In this document: piece after piece, positions 8,325 to 17,202 of the stretch
Layout of the letters: each line of letters begins with the position of its first letter
How positions within the stretch are numbered: position 1 is the stretch's first letter
Source of the DNA: Furfurilactobacillus entadae
GTDB taxonomy: Bacteria > Bacillota > Bacilli > Lactobacillales > Lactobacillaceae
Assembly: GCF_045862745.1 (NCBI RefSeq)
Contig: NZ_BQXN01000007.1
Span: forward strand, 1 to 64,000
Length of the DNA stretch: 64,000 nt
Reading direction: 5' to 3'
Notes under the pieces: model-generated
Seen by the model: the letters and a program-made list of their open reading frames with translations, nothing else
What the model was told of the DNA's origin: nothing
The model's database searches: none
Translations under genes and position numbers: made by a program

Positions 8325-8338
8325 GGTAAGCGCTACCA
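8325..8338. promoter_or_regulatory. cre-like (CcpA) site
   Basis: GGTAAGCGCTACCA matches 13 of 14 positions of the cre consensus TGWAARCGYTWNCA. It lies around the expected transcription start, where CcpA binding would repress. Confidence 0.6.
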
Positions 8339-8371
8339 ATAGACTGAAATCTTAGTGAAGAGGTTGAAAAC

Positions 8372-9028
8372 ATGTCAGAAACCATTAAGCCAGCGTCATT
8401 AGTGAATAACGATCTTGCAGATGTGATGTTTAACCGTCATTCTGTTCGGGTCTTTGATCCAGCCGTTAAAATTGACCGGACCGAATTGCAAACGATGATT
8501 GAAGAAGCAACGACGGCACCGTCAGCGTGTGATTTACAATCATGGCACTTTGTGGTGATTGATACACCAGAGGCAAAGGCAAAGCTTCGGGAAGCCACGT
8601 TAGCCTTTAATTATCCACAGGTGGATACATCATCCGCCGTTATTTTTGTGGCTGGCGACACCCGCTCACATGAGGTGTACCGGAAGGTGTGGACAAAGGT
8701 CTACGAGGATGGCAAGATCGATAAGGCCAAACTTGACCAGATTTTTGGCACGTTTTTACCGATGTATGAAAATGCGACGCCAGACTTTTTACGGGCCGAC
8801 GCAACGATCGATGGGGCGATGGTTGCCATGCAATTGCTGCTCATTGCTCGGGCCCACGGGTACGAAGCCAAAGCGTGGTCAGGCTACGACTTTAAGAAGA
8901 TCATTCCTGCTTTGGGGATGGACCCTGAGCGGTTTATTCCGGTGATGGCGATTTCACTTGGGAAGGCTGCTGAGGAACCGATTAAAACAGACCGGTATGA
9001 CGCAACAAGCCAGACGGAATTTCTATAA
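8372..9028 (+). CDS. Nitroreductase-family FMN oxidoreductase
   Basis: The 218-residue protein has the N-terminal FMN-binding signature RHSVRVFDP (about residues 22-30), APSACDLQSWHFVVID, and a C-terminal segment ending in VMAISLGKAAEEP. Members are homodimeric flavoproteins that reduce nitro compounds, quinones or flavins with NAD(P)H. The physiological substrate is not evident. A GAAGAGG Shine-Dalgarno sequence precedes the ATG. The promoter carries a cre-like site, implying catabolite repression. Confidence 0.88.
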   Translation: MSETIKPASLVNNDLADVMFNRHSVRVFDPAVKIDRTELQTMIEEATTAPSACDLQSWHFVVIDTPEAKAKLREATLAFNYPQVDTSSAVIFVAGDTRSHEVYRKVWTKVYEDGKIDKAKLDQIFGTFLPMYENATPDFLRADATIDGAMVAMQLLLIARAHGYEAKAWSGYDFKKIIPALGMDPERFIPVMAISLGKAAEEPIKTDRYDATSQTEFL

Positions 9029-9113
9029 ACTTCATTAACGTTGGAAAGTGCGGTCACTGCAATCATTGTAGCGACCGTTTTTTGATGACTGAATTTACGG
9101 GAGAGGCTTCTAA

Positions 9114-9142
9114 GTGACATTCTAACTTAGAATGAATACAAT
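9114..9142 (+). promoter_or_regulatory. Promoter of the multicopper oxidase operon
   Basis: GTGACA (9114-9119), a 17-nt spacer, then TACAAT (9137-9142). A Fur-family-like box overlaps the spacer and the -10. Confidence 0.6.
9119..9141. promoter_or_regulatory. Fur-family (PerR-like) box over the oxidase promoter
   Basis: ATTCTAACTTAGAAT (9119-9133) is a perfect 7-1-7 inverted repeat. The overlapping TTAGAATGAATACAA (9127-9141) matches 12 of 15 positions of the PerR box TTATAATNATTATAA, counting the free position. It covers the -10, as expected for a repressor. A perR gene lies 3 kb downstream with a similar box. The link between the two is inference. Confidence 0.5.
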
Positions 9143-9162
9143 AAAGAAAAGGAGGCGAGAAG

Positions 9163-9345
9163 ATGGGGAGCACATCACGAATTGTGACGGTTATCTTTGT
9201 ACTTGTGTATGCCGGCTTACTTTACCTGGTCTTTGCGGACCAAAACATGTTGGCAATGGAAGTGATGGCACTTGGCATGTTTGCACAGGCTGCCATTGAT
9301 TGCTGGCACGCGTTTACACACCACACTAAAACAAATGAGGACTAA
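9163..9345 (+). CDS. Small two-segment membrane protein upstream of the multicopper oxidase
   Basis: The 60-residue protein has two hydrophobic segments (about residues 7-25 and 29-47) and a polar His-rich tail (CWHAFTHHTKTNED). An AAAGGAGG Shine-Dalgarno sequence precedes the ATG. It is the first gene of the operon, 29 bp before the multicopper oxidase. The Met, Cys and His residues in and after the second segment could bind metal, but no known family is recognised. Confidence 0.75.
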   Translation: MGSTSRIVTVIFVLVYAGLLYLVFADQNMLAMEVMALGMFAQAAIDCWHAFTHHTKTNED

Positions 9346-9374
9346 CTAAGACAAGCAAACGGGGAGATTCTAAG

Positions 9375-10841
9375 ATGAATAACAAACCAATCGCTAATGA
9401 TTATTTTTATGATGAACCAGTCTATGACCTTCATGATGGTGGTTACGTGCCACTAATGGCCCCAACGACACCAGAGCGACCACTGAATGTGCCGGCCGTC
9501 TTGCAACCGGACAAAGTCGATGGGAACGACGTGTGGTATACGATTACCGCCCAGGTTGGCCAAACGGCAATTTTACCAGGGCCAACGACCACCACTTGGG
9601 GCTACAATGCCTCATTGCTTGGGCAAACCGTCGTATTAAGGGATGGCGTGCACTACCATGTACATATCGTTAACCATCTGCCTGAAGTCACGACCCTTCA
9701 CTGGCATGGATTAAACATTCCTGGGCCAATCACAGATGGTGGACCCCACGCACCAATTTATCCTGGGGAAGCACGCGACATTGACTTTACCCTGAACCAA
9801 CCTGCACAAACGGACTGGATTCATCCACACCCATGTCCGAACACAGCACGTCAGGTCTGGAATGGCCTGGCAGCCGCGGTTGTTGTCACGGATGATGTGG
9901 AAGCAGCCTTACCATTGCCACGCAACTATGGCGTTGATGACATCCCGGTTATTTTGCAGGACCGGACGTATCATGAAAATCAGCTGGACTATGAGGCTGA
10001 TTACGATGAAGATGGGACCCTCGGCGAAACGCCGCTAGTTAATGGGACGGTCAATGGGGTGTTTAACGTGACCACCCAACGACTCCGGCTCCGAATTTTG
10101 AATGGCGCGAACCGGCGTGAATACCGGCTTCATTTCAGTGACAACCATGCGTTTACCCAGATCGGTTCAGATGGTGGGTTACTGCCAGAACCTGTGCCAA
10201 TGACGAAACTAATGTTAACCGCTGCGGAACGGGCCGAAGTCATTGTGGACTTTGGTGATTACAAACCGGGCCAACGGGTTCAATTGATGAGTGATGACGT
10301 TGTTTTGATGACGTTTGAAGTTGGTCATTATGTGGCAGATGACACAACGTTACCTGACCACCTGGTGGCGATCGAAGACTGGCAACCAACCCCTGGCCGC
10401 GGTGTCGAAGCAACGGTCATGTCCGGGATGGATGATGAGGTTCGCTTGGACGGGCAACTGTTTGACATGCAACGCATTGATCGGCGGCAACAGATCGGTG
10501 ACGTTGTGGATTGGGATGTGACCAATACAAATGAAATGGACACGGGGATGATTCATCCATTCCACATGCATGGCTGTCACTTCCTCATTTTGTCACGGAA
10601 CGGGCACGCACCGTATCCAAACGAACACGGGTATAAGGATGTTGTCGGGGTCAATGCCGGCGAGACGGTGCGCATCCGCGTTAAGTTTGATGTTCTTGGC
10701 GTCTTCATGTACCACTGTCACATTTTGGAACACGAGGACACGGGGATGATGGCGCAAATTGAGGTGTTTGATCCAGAACACCCACAAACGTATCATTTGC
10801 TAAGCATGGCGGACGTTGAAAACCGCACAAACCAGGATTAA
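9375..10841 (+). CDS. Multicopper oxidase (CueO/laccase-like)
   Basis: The 488-residue enzyme has all four copper motifs in order: HWHGLN, IHPHPC, HPFHMHG and HCHILEHEDTGMM, which supply the T2/T3 cluster and the T1 site (Cys-His with a downstream Met). It should oxidise Cu(I), phenolics or amines with reduction of O2 to water. There is no signal peptide or Tat motif, so it is predicted to be cytoplasmic, as for other lactobacillar laccases. The second motif has HPHPCP where CueO has a further His; the two ligand His residues remain. It sits in an operon with a small membrane protein and a broken MFS gene. Confidence 0.92.
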   Translation: MNNKPIANDYFYDEPVYDLHDGGYVPLMAPTTPERPLNVPAVLQPDKVDGNDVWYTITAQVGQTAILPGPTTTTWGYNASLLGQTVVLRDGVHYHVHIVNHLPEVTTLHWHGLNIPGPITDGGPHAPIYPGEARDIDFTLNQPAQTDWIHPHPCPNTARQVWNGLAAAVVVTDDVEAALPLPRNYGVDDIPVILQDRTYHENQLDYEADYDEDGTLGETPLVNGTVNGVFNVTTQRLRLRILNGANRREYRLHFSDNHAFTQIGSDGGLLPEPVPMTKLMLTAAERAEVIVDFGDYKPGQRVQLMSDDVVLMTFEVGHYVADDTTLPDHLVAIEDWQPTPGRGVEATVMSGMDDEVRLDGQLFDMQRIDRRQQIGDVVDWDVTNTNEMDTGMIHPFHMHGCHFLILSRNGHAPYPNEHGYKDVVGVNAGETVRIRVKFDVLGVFMYHCHILEHEDTGMMAQIEVFDPEHPQTYHLLSMADVENRTNQD

Positions 10842-10866
10842 CGGCAGCAGAGAGCGAAGAGAGAAA

Positions 10867-12306
10867 GTGACGAGATTGAGTCAAACAAGTGTGAGTGAAG
10901 CAACAATGGGGGTCGATCGGGCGGGGGTTCCGTACCGCCGATTATGGTTCATTGCGACGTTATTAACGGGGACGTTTAGTATGTCAATCAGTCAGTCAGC
11001 ACTGTCAACGGCTTACCCAACGCTGATGCGAACGTTTAACATTGGAACACCCGCGGTTCAGTGGTTAACGACGGGGTTTATGTTGATCATGTGCGTGATG
11101 ATTCCGGTGAGCCCGTGGTTACTAAATAACGTGCCATTTGGTACGTTATTTCGGTCAGTGATTGCCGCCTTTGCCGTCGGGACGCTAATTTGTCTCGTGG
11201 CACCAACGTACCCCATTCTTTTGATTGGCCGGTTGATCGAAGCCGTTGGGGTCGGGATCATCTTTCCGTCGTTTCAAACGGTGCTGTTGACGATTACGTC
11301 AAAGGAGCACCGTGGGCAAACAATGGGCACGGCTGGGTTGATCATGGGAGCGGCGTTAGCCGTTGGTCCAATTATTTCCGGGATTGTTCTCCAATGGGCG
11401 AGCTGGCGGGGGCTCTTTGGCCTCTTTCTGGTATTGGTCACAGGTGTGTTTATTGCCTCATGGTGGACCATTCGTGACGTGATGCCGCTGACGCCAACAA
11501 CGATTGATGGGTGGTCAGTTTTGGCGTCAACCGGCTTCATCGGCTTGCTTTACGTGTTGAACCGCTGGGGGGGATTGGTCAATTTTCAATGGGTCTCCTT
11601 GGACTGTTGGTTGTGAGCCTGGTTGCGTCGTGCTGGTTCTGCTGGCGGCAGTTGCGCCGGGAGCAACCATTGCTGGTTCTCCGTGTTTTCCAGAGCCGGG
11701 TGTACACGACGGGGGTTCTGCTGACGGGGATTTCCTACGTGGCCTTAATTGTGACGACGATTGTGTTGCCACTGTATTATCAAAACGTGCTGGGTCTGTC
11801 GGCGTTAGCCTCTGGATTGTCACTGGTTCCGGCAGCTGTTGGCCTCAGTCTGTTGAATCCGTTAAGTGGTCGGCTGATGGATCGCATCGGTGCACGGAAC
11901 GTTGTGTTAGTGGGGATGGGCTTAATTGTGCTTGGCTTTGGGTACTTAACCAGTGCCACAGCGCATTTAACGGTCACCACGTTGATCCTGGCCTCGATCG
12001 TTACGGAAGGTGGCAACGCCTTTGTGATGATGCCTGCGGTCACGCTGGGTGCCAATGCACTGCCTGATAAACTCATTGCCCACGGGACGGCTGTTACAAC
12101 GACCGTTCGGCAGTTATTGGGGTCACGGTGTTGCTGGGGCAACGATCGTGTTGAGCCGGGTAGCGGCGAGTTACAAAGTCAGCCTGGGCGTGCATAATGC
12201 GACCATTTTGGGCTACCGGTGGACGTTCGGGGTCTTCATGACACTAGGAATTTTTGGGGCGTTGCTGGCGTTAACGTTACCACGGACACGCAGTCAAAAT
12301 GATTAA
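10867..12306 (+). pseudogene. MFS drug-exporter gene (DHA2/EmrB-like) broken by two frameshifts
   Basis: Three overlapping frames together encode one 14-segment exporter. Frame 1 runs to the stop near 11616 and ends in missense after LNRWGG. Frame 3 continues with IGQFSMGLLGLLV through TVRQLLG. Frame 1 resumes with GVAGATIVLSRVAAS to the stop at 12306. The first break fits loss of one G from an 8-G run (G7 at 11567-11573). The second is an extra base near 12115-12125. The start is uncertain: GTG 10867, ATG 10906, or ATG 10816 overlapping the oxidase. It is either a pseudogene, a slippage-prone gene, or two sequencing errors. Confidence 0.8.
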
Positions 12307-12318
12307 TTAAGATAACCA

Positions 12319-12358
12319 AAAAGGGACCCGCCACATGACACAGTGGCGAGTCCCTTTT
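12319..12358. terminator. Bidirectional terminator between the MFS gene and perR
   Basis: AAAAGGGAC...GTCCCTTTT arms enclose an inner GCCAC/GTGGC stem, with A-rich and T-rich flanks for the two convergent genes. Confidence 0.8.
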
Positions 12359-12382
12359 GTTGGAATCGTTAAACCGAACAAG

Positions 12383-12832
12383 TTATTTATTTGGCGTTAA
12401 GCCAAGCTTTTTTTGACAGTCGGGGCAGTACCCGAAAAGTTCAATGTGATCTTCGGTAATCATGTAGCCGGATTGTTCAACGGCGGCCGTTTCCAGGTTA
12501 CTAAAATCATCATAAAAGATGTCCGTGATTTTACCACAGTTTTGACAAACGGCATGAAAGTGGGGGCGTCCATAATAATCGTAGTGGGTTCCGGCGTCAC
12601 CATTATCGAGTTCAATGACAATGCCCGTCTCGACCAGGGTGTTCAACGTGTTGTAAATGGTTGCTAAACTCAGCCCTTGGTGATCTGGCTTTAGTTCATC
12701 AAACATGGTGCCAACGTCAGGATGATTATGGTGGGTCATCAAGTAGTGCAACACAATTTGTCGTTGTGGTGTGACCCGCAGCTGGTTTTCTTTTAAAACG
12801 CGGATGGCGTCTTCATCAATGACCTGAGCCAT
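12383..12832 (-). CDS. perR: Peroxide-responsive Fur-family repressor PerR
   Basis: The 149-residue Fur-family protein has a winged helix (residues about 15-85), two structural zinc CxxC pairs (CQNC and CPDC) and the regulatory metal site. Aligned to B. subtilis PerR, it keeps the His of NHPDV, the Asp of HYDYY, the HFH pair, and the Asp of ITDIF at the position where Fur has Glu. That pattern indicates PerR: Fe/Mn-dependent DNA binding lost on His oxidation by peroxide. An AAGGAGG Shine-Dalgarno sequence precedes the ATG. A PerR-like box lies upstream, suggesting autoregulation. Confidence 0.85.
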   Translation of the reverse strand: MAQVIDEDAIRVLKENQLRVTPQRQIVLHYLMTHHNHPDVGTMFDELKPDHQGLSLATIYNTLNTLVETGIVIELDNGDAGTHYDYYGRPHFHAVCQNCGKITDIFYDDFSNLETAAVEQSGYMITEDHIELFGYCPDCQKKLGLTPNK

Positions 12833-12844
12833 AACAGTTCCTCC

Positions 12845-12859
12845 TTAGAGTTATTCTAA
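12845..12859. promoter_or_regulatory. PerR-like box upstream of perR
   Basis: TTAGAGTTATTCTAA matches 12 of 15 positions of the PerR consensus TTATAATNATTATAA, counting the free position, and lies 13 bp upstream of the perR start codon. It shares ATTCTAACTT with the box at the oxidase promoter. Confidence 0.55.
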
Positions 12860-13007
12860 CTTCATCTTAGCTCATTTAAGCCGGCGACGCGACTATTTTG
12901 TCCATAATTGTCGATCAAGAACCGGCAACAGAACCTTAGCGTGGTGCTTTAAGCGGCAATGAACTATGATTAAGGCGTTAAATTGATGAAAGTGAGGACG
13001 GCGCGCG

Positions 13008-15329
13008 ATGGCAATCAGCGAGCAAAAACAATCATTTCAATTACATTTACAGGAGTTGACGGATCAAACACCAGCTTTTTTAGAGACGATCTATGCGGTG
13101 GCAAACGGCCATTTGGGGGTGCGGGCCAGTAACCCATTGCAAGGTAACGGCCGCCAAACGTCAGGGACCCCAGGCCTCTTTGTGAACGGTTTTTATGATC
13201 TTAGTCAAATTACATATGGGGAAACCTATGCCGGTTATCCAGAAAATAATCAAACCATCGCGCAGCTGCCGGACCCACGGTACTTGGTCATCGAGGTGGA
13301 TGGCCAACGTTCAGACCAAGTCGCGTTTACGACGCGGGTGATCGATAAGAACCTCGACCTGGAAACGGGGTTACTGAACGAACTGTTTGAAATCACGGCC
13401 CTGAGTGGCAAACTGCTTCAGCTGTCGATGTCAACGTTTGCGTCACAGGCGGATTCAGCCATTTTTTGTGAGAGCTATTCGGTGCGTCCATTGAACTTTA
13501 GTGGTCCGGTAAAGCTGTATAAAGAACACCCGTACATTGATCAAGTGTTTGATAAGAGCACCGACATCCGGGCAGTGACCAGAAAAAACGTCCTTGACCG
13601 TCAGTTTATTGACGCTGATTTTCCCGCCATGCAGATCACCACACAAAAAAGTCAGCTGGGGTTGATCTTAATGTGGCGATATCTAGGGGAGGATTCACTG
13701 GTTCAGTTTGATCAAACGGACGGGATGCCGAAGTATGTGATGGATCTTGATCTCCAACAGGGGCTGGCCGAATCGTTTGACTTTGGCTATTCCATTGGCC
13801 AGATTCATAGTTTGATGGATGTGGCTATGAACCATGATACCTACCTGAAACACGCTAATCACCATTTAGAACACCATTCGTTTTCATCGCTATTTACAGA
13901 ATCGGCTCAGCAAATGCGGGCGTTTTGGCAGGACACAGATATTCAGCTAGAGGGTGATCCAGAGACGCAGCGTGGCTTGCGGTTCAATCTGTTTCACCTC
14001 CACCAGTCTGCCGGGCACGATGGAAACACCAGTATTCCGGCGAAGGGGCTCACAGGTGCCGGGTATGAGGGCCATTACTTCTGGGACACCGAAATGTTTA
14101 TGTTGCCCGCGTTTATTTACACGGAACCAGCACTGGCAAAATCGGTGCTCATGTATCGCTACAATACCTTGGATGCCGCCCGACGTCAGGCCAGGGAGTT
14201 TGGGCTTGACGGTGGGGCGATGTTTGCTTGGCGAACGATCAACGGAACGGAGGCCTCGCCATACTTTCCGGCGGGGCTCGCCCAGATGCACATTAACGCG
14301 GACATTGCCTATGCGGTTGCTAAATACATCGAGGTGACCGGTGACCAGGACTTTTTGCTGACTGCTGGGTTCGAGCTGATCCTTGAAACGGCGCGGTTCT
14401 GGCAACGAGTGGGGAGCTTTGGTGTGGATGGGCCTCAGGGTGGTCGCTTTGTTATCAATAAGGTCACTGGGCCCGATGAGTACACCGCGTTGGTTAATAA
14501 TAATTATTATACAAACCGGATGGCAAAACATAACCTCGCGTTGGCTGTTCAGTATGCACAAGAACTCAAGCAAACGCACCCGGGGCGTTTAGAAGAACTG
14601 GGGGTAACGGACAAAGAAATTGCGAGTTTTGATCATGCGGCCAATAACATGTACCTGCCGTTTGATGATGAACTCGGGGTCAAGATGCAGGACGACGGGG
14701 CGTTTAACATGCCAATCTGGCCATTTGATCAGACGCCGCGCGATAATTATCCGCTCCTGTTGCACTACCACCCACTGCGGTTGTACAAGCATCAGGTGAA
14801 CAAGCAGCCAGATACGTTGCTTAGTGACTTCTTGTTCCCAGAAGATCAGGACATGGCGCAGTTAAAACGGGACTTTGATTACTATGAGCCACTGACGACC
14901 CACGATTCGTCGTTATCGCGGCCGATCTTCAGCATTTTGGCTAACCGCATCGAAGCGCACCATAAGGCATACCGCTACATTGCGGAATCCTTACTCACAG
15001 ATTTAAATAACGGGCAGGGCAACTCGCAGGATGGGGTTCACCTTGGCAGTATGGGTGCTAGTTGGATGGAAATGGTATATGGCGTCGCTGGAATGGCCCA
15101 GACCAAGCAGGGGTTGGTGTTTGCACCACACTTGCCGGTTCAGTGGACAGCGCTGACGTTTAAAATCAAGTACCAAGGGACCCAGATCGGCATTCACATC
15201 ACCCGGAATCAGGCCCGGTTTGAGCTGTTGAGCGGGAGTAAACTGACCCTTTGCTGTGCGGACCAACCGGTCGTTTTGGAAGCCGGTTCAAAGGCCAAAC
15301 GGACCGTGACGGTATCATTAACTGAATAG
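13008..15329 (+). CDS. GH65-family glycoside phosphorylase
   Basis: The 773-residue enzyme has the GH65 layout: N-terminal beta-sandwich, (alpha/alpha)6 catalytic barrel from about residue 320 with KGLTGAGYEGHYFWDTE, and the catalytic acid Glu in VTGPDEY (about residue 490). A phosphate-binding HDSSLS segment lies near 635. It phosphorolyses an alpha-glucobiose to beta-glucose 1-phosphate plus glucose. Whether the substrate is maltose, trehalose, kojibiose or nigerose cannot be settled by eye; the N-terminal region is less like classic maltose phosphorylase. No beta-phosphoglucomutase or sugar transporter is adjacent. Confidence 0.85.
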   Translation: MAISEQKQSFQLHLQELTDQTPAFLETIYAVANGHLGVRASNPLQGNGRQTSGTPGLFVNGFYDLSQITYGETYAGYPENNQTIAQLPDPRYLVIEVDGQRSDQVAFTTRVIDKNLDLETGLLNELFEITALSGKLLQLSMSTFASQADSAIFCESYSVRPLNFSGPVKLYKEHPYIDQVFDKSTDIRAVTRKNVLDRQFIDADFPAMQITTQKSQLGLILMWRYLGEDSLVQFDQTDGMPKYVMDLDLQQGLAESFDFGYSIGQIHSLMDVAMNHDTYLKHANHHLEHHSFSSLFTESAQQMRAFWQDTDIQLEGDPETQRGLRFNLFHLHQSAGHDGNTSIPAKGLTGAGYEGHYFWDTEMFMLPAFIYTEPALAKSVLMYRYNTLDAARRQAREFGLDGGAMFAWRTINGTEASPYFPAGLAQMHINADIAYAVAKYIEVTGDQDFLLTAGFELILETARFWQRVGSFGVDGPQGGRFVINKVTGPDEYTALVNNNYYTNRMAKHNLALAVQYAQELKQTHPGRLEELGVTDKEIASFDHAANNMYLPFDDELGVKMQDDGAFNMPIWPFDQTPRDNYPLLLHYHPLRLYKHQVNKQPDTLLSDFLFPEDQDMAQLKRDFDYYEPLTTHDSSLSRPIFSILANRIEAHHKAYRYIAESLLTDLNNGQGNSQDGVHLGSMGASWMEMVYGVAGMAQTKQGLVFAPHLPVQWTALTFKIKYQGTQIGIHITRNQARFELLSGSKLTLCCADQPVVLEAGSKAKRTVTVSLTE

Positions 15330-15338
15330 AAAAAAAGC

Positions 15339-15370
15339 CGGGTCCAGATGAATTAGTCATCTGGGCCCGT
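15339..15370. terminator. Terminator between the GH65 gene and the SDR gene
   Basis: CGGGTCCAGATGA pairs with TCATCTGGGCCCG (one G-T pair), following an A-run. It is positioned between convergent genes. Confidence 0.75.
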
Positions 15371-15375
15371 TGCTG

Positions 15376-16422
15376 TTATTTGGGGTGAACGATCCCAAGA
15401 TCGATCATGGACTGAGCGGTGGCGATAATGGCGGTTTTGGCAGAACGAGGGTGCCAGTCGAGCATCGTCACAGCTTTAGCGTTACTTGTTTCTGCGTAGA
15501 CACCGACCAATCCCGCCACCATGCGCAACATTGGGTTGGTTAAGGCGGCGGCCTTTAGCACCGCGTTGGGGATGATCTTGGTGGGGATGTTGGCCGCGTA
15601 GTCTGGAAAGGCCGTTCGAAGAATGTCAGCCACCTCAAGCATGGATAATGTCTCGCCAGTGGTAGCAAGGAACCGTTCGCCGCTCGCGCTGGCCTTGGTC
15701 ATTGCCAGAATGTGTAAACTGGCGACATCACGGACGTCCACGTAACCAGAATCAACATGTGGAACAGCCTTCGTTTTCCCTGTTAACAGATCCTGAATTT
15801 GAATGTTGGAGTGGGAGTAATCACCAGCTAAAACGGGACCCATAACGGCGACCGGATTGACCGTCGCAAGTTCCAGGCCGTTACCTTCTTCACGAATAAA
15901 GCGCCAAGCGGCCTGCTCGGACAGCGTCTTTGATTTTTGGTACGGGTGCACCTTGCCGGATGAGAGATCAGACCAGTCGTCTTCGGTGTATGGTGTTTTG
16001 CGGTTCTTATGCCCGGCAAAAACGGCACCGTAAGCGGAGGTCAAAACAACCCGTTTAACGTGGGCATCACGGGCCGCAGTGAGGACGCGGAGCACGCCGT
16101 CAATGGCAGGCCGAATCATTTCATCCTCATTTTTAAAGTTCAGCGTGGGGGTTGGGGAGGCTGGGTGAATGACGTAGTCGGCGCCAGTCATAATGGTGGC
16201 CCAATTGTCATCGTGTGTCAGGTCAGCGGCCATGACACTGAGGTCGCTGAAATCGGTCCACCCACCAGTGGTGAGCATATCGTGAATGAGGGCTGTCTTC
16301 TTTAAGTCACGAACGGTGGTTCGAACGGCGTAACCTTGTTGAAGTAATTGAAGAATTGTGTGGATGGCAATAAAGCCGCTGCCGCCGGTTACGACGACCA
16401 GTTGTTTTTGTTGTGAAGTCAT
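15376..16422 (-). CDS. NAD(P)-dependent aldehyde/ketone reductase, extended SDR (dihydroflavonol-reductase-like)
   Basis: The 348-residue extended SDR has the Rossmann motif VTGGSGFIAIHT (residues about 11-22) and the catalytic YQKSK (YxxxK) near residue 161. Similar proteins reduce aldehydes, methylglyoxal or ketones. A slightly atypical glycine motif (FIAIH rather than FIGSH) is visible. It is divergent from a TetR regulator with an operator-like palindrome between them, the same arrangement as at 27-1659. Confidence 0.82.
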   Translation of the reverse strand: MTSQQKQLVVVTGGSGFIAIHTILQLLQQGYAVRTTVRDLKKTALIHDMLTTGGWTDFSDLSVMAADLTHDDNWATIMTGADYVIHPASPTPTLNFKNEDEMIRPAIDGVLRVLTAARDAHVKRVVLTSAYGAVFAGHKNRKTPYTEDDWSDLSSGKVHPYQKSKTLSEQAAWRFIREEGNGLELATVNPVAVMGPVLAGDYSHSNIQIQDLLTGKTKAVPHVDSGYVDVRDVASLHILAMTKASASGERFLATTGETLSMLEVADILRTAFPDYAANIPTKIIPNAVLKAAALTNPMLRMVAGLVGVYAETSNAKAVTMLDWHPRSAKTAIIATAQSMIDLGIVHPK

Positions 16423-16441
16423 TGAGAAATCCTTTCGCTTC

Positions 16442-16457
16442 CGTTACACTTGTAACG
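16442..16457. promoter_or_regulatory. Palindromic operator between SDR and TetR genes
   Basis: CGTTACACTTGTAACG has perfect 7-bp arms around 2 nt, located 20 bp upstream of the SDR start. It is a plausible operator for the divergent TetR protein. Confidence 0.55.
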
Positions 16458-16536
16458 TTAATGACAGTAGCATACAGTCACGGGTTCAGCTGTTCAAGTG
16501 AAAACGGCGCATCTATGACAGAATGGAGAAAGTGTA

Positions 16537-17109
16537 ATGGCAGCGACACAACATGCACAATCAATCAAACAGGATTCACAAACGTACCTCGCAACCGCGT
16601 TGTTGCAATTGTTGGTGACAACAGATTTAACGGATATTACCGTGACCCAAGTGGTGAAGCGGGCGGGGGTCAGTCGGATGGCGTTTTATCGGAACTTTGC
16701 GACATTAGATGACATTCTGGTGGCACACTTTAGGCCGTTGATCGATGCTCAGTTTGACGCCGTGATGTACAAACAACCAGCAGAAAAGATGGCGGCACTC
16801 AGTGATTTTTTGGTGACGAATATTGATGTTCTTCAACTGGCTGTTGACCGGGGGTTTGAACACGTCATTCAGGAAATTTTTAATGACAACATGTTGCGGT
16901 TTTATAAACAGATTGATGTGTGGTCACAATTAACGCCCGCCCAGCAAACGTACTGGCCCCAGTTTATGAGCGCTGGTGTGTACAGAATGTGGCGTGAATG
17001 GTTGTTAGGTGGGCAACAAGAGTCACTGACAACGATCCATGACCTCATTGGTGGGTTTCAACGGGCAACACTCGCAGGGTTGCTGGAACAACGAACGGGC
17101 GATCAGTAG
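16537..17109 (+). CDS. TetR/AcrR-family transcriptional regulator
   Basis: The 190-residue protein has a TetR helix-turn-helix (about residues 20-60, VVKRAGVSRMAFYRNF) and a C-terminal domain of the type often annotated TetR_C with WxxF aromatic residues. It probably represses the divergent SDR gene through the palindrome at 16442-16457. The inducer is unknown. A GGAGAAAG Shine-Dalgarno sequence precedes the ATG. Confidence 0.85.
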   Translation: MAATQHAQSIKQDSQTYLATALLQLLVTTDLTDITVTQVVKRAGVSRMAFYRNFATLDDILVAHFRPLIDAQFDAVMYKQPAEKMAALSDFLVTNIDVLQLAVDRGFEHVIQEIFNDNMLRFYKQIDVWSQLTPAQQTYWPQFMSAGVYRMWREWLLGGQQESLTTIHDLIGGFQRATLAGLLEQRTGDQ

Positions 17110-17202
17110 CGATGATCGCAAAGAAAAATGAGCCTCCAAAGGGAGACTCATTTTTAAATGAATGTTTGAGTGCGTTACTCTGGTCAGGATAAGCCGCTGA
17201 CG

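Noticed and set aside
13947..14579. 210-codon ORF antisense to the GH65 gene
   Set aside because: It is a shadow frame of a highly conserved enzyme.
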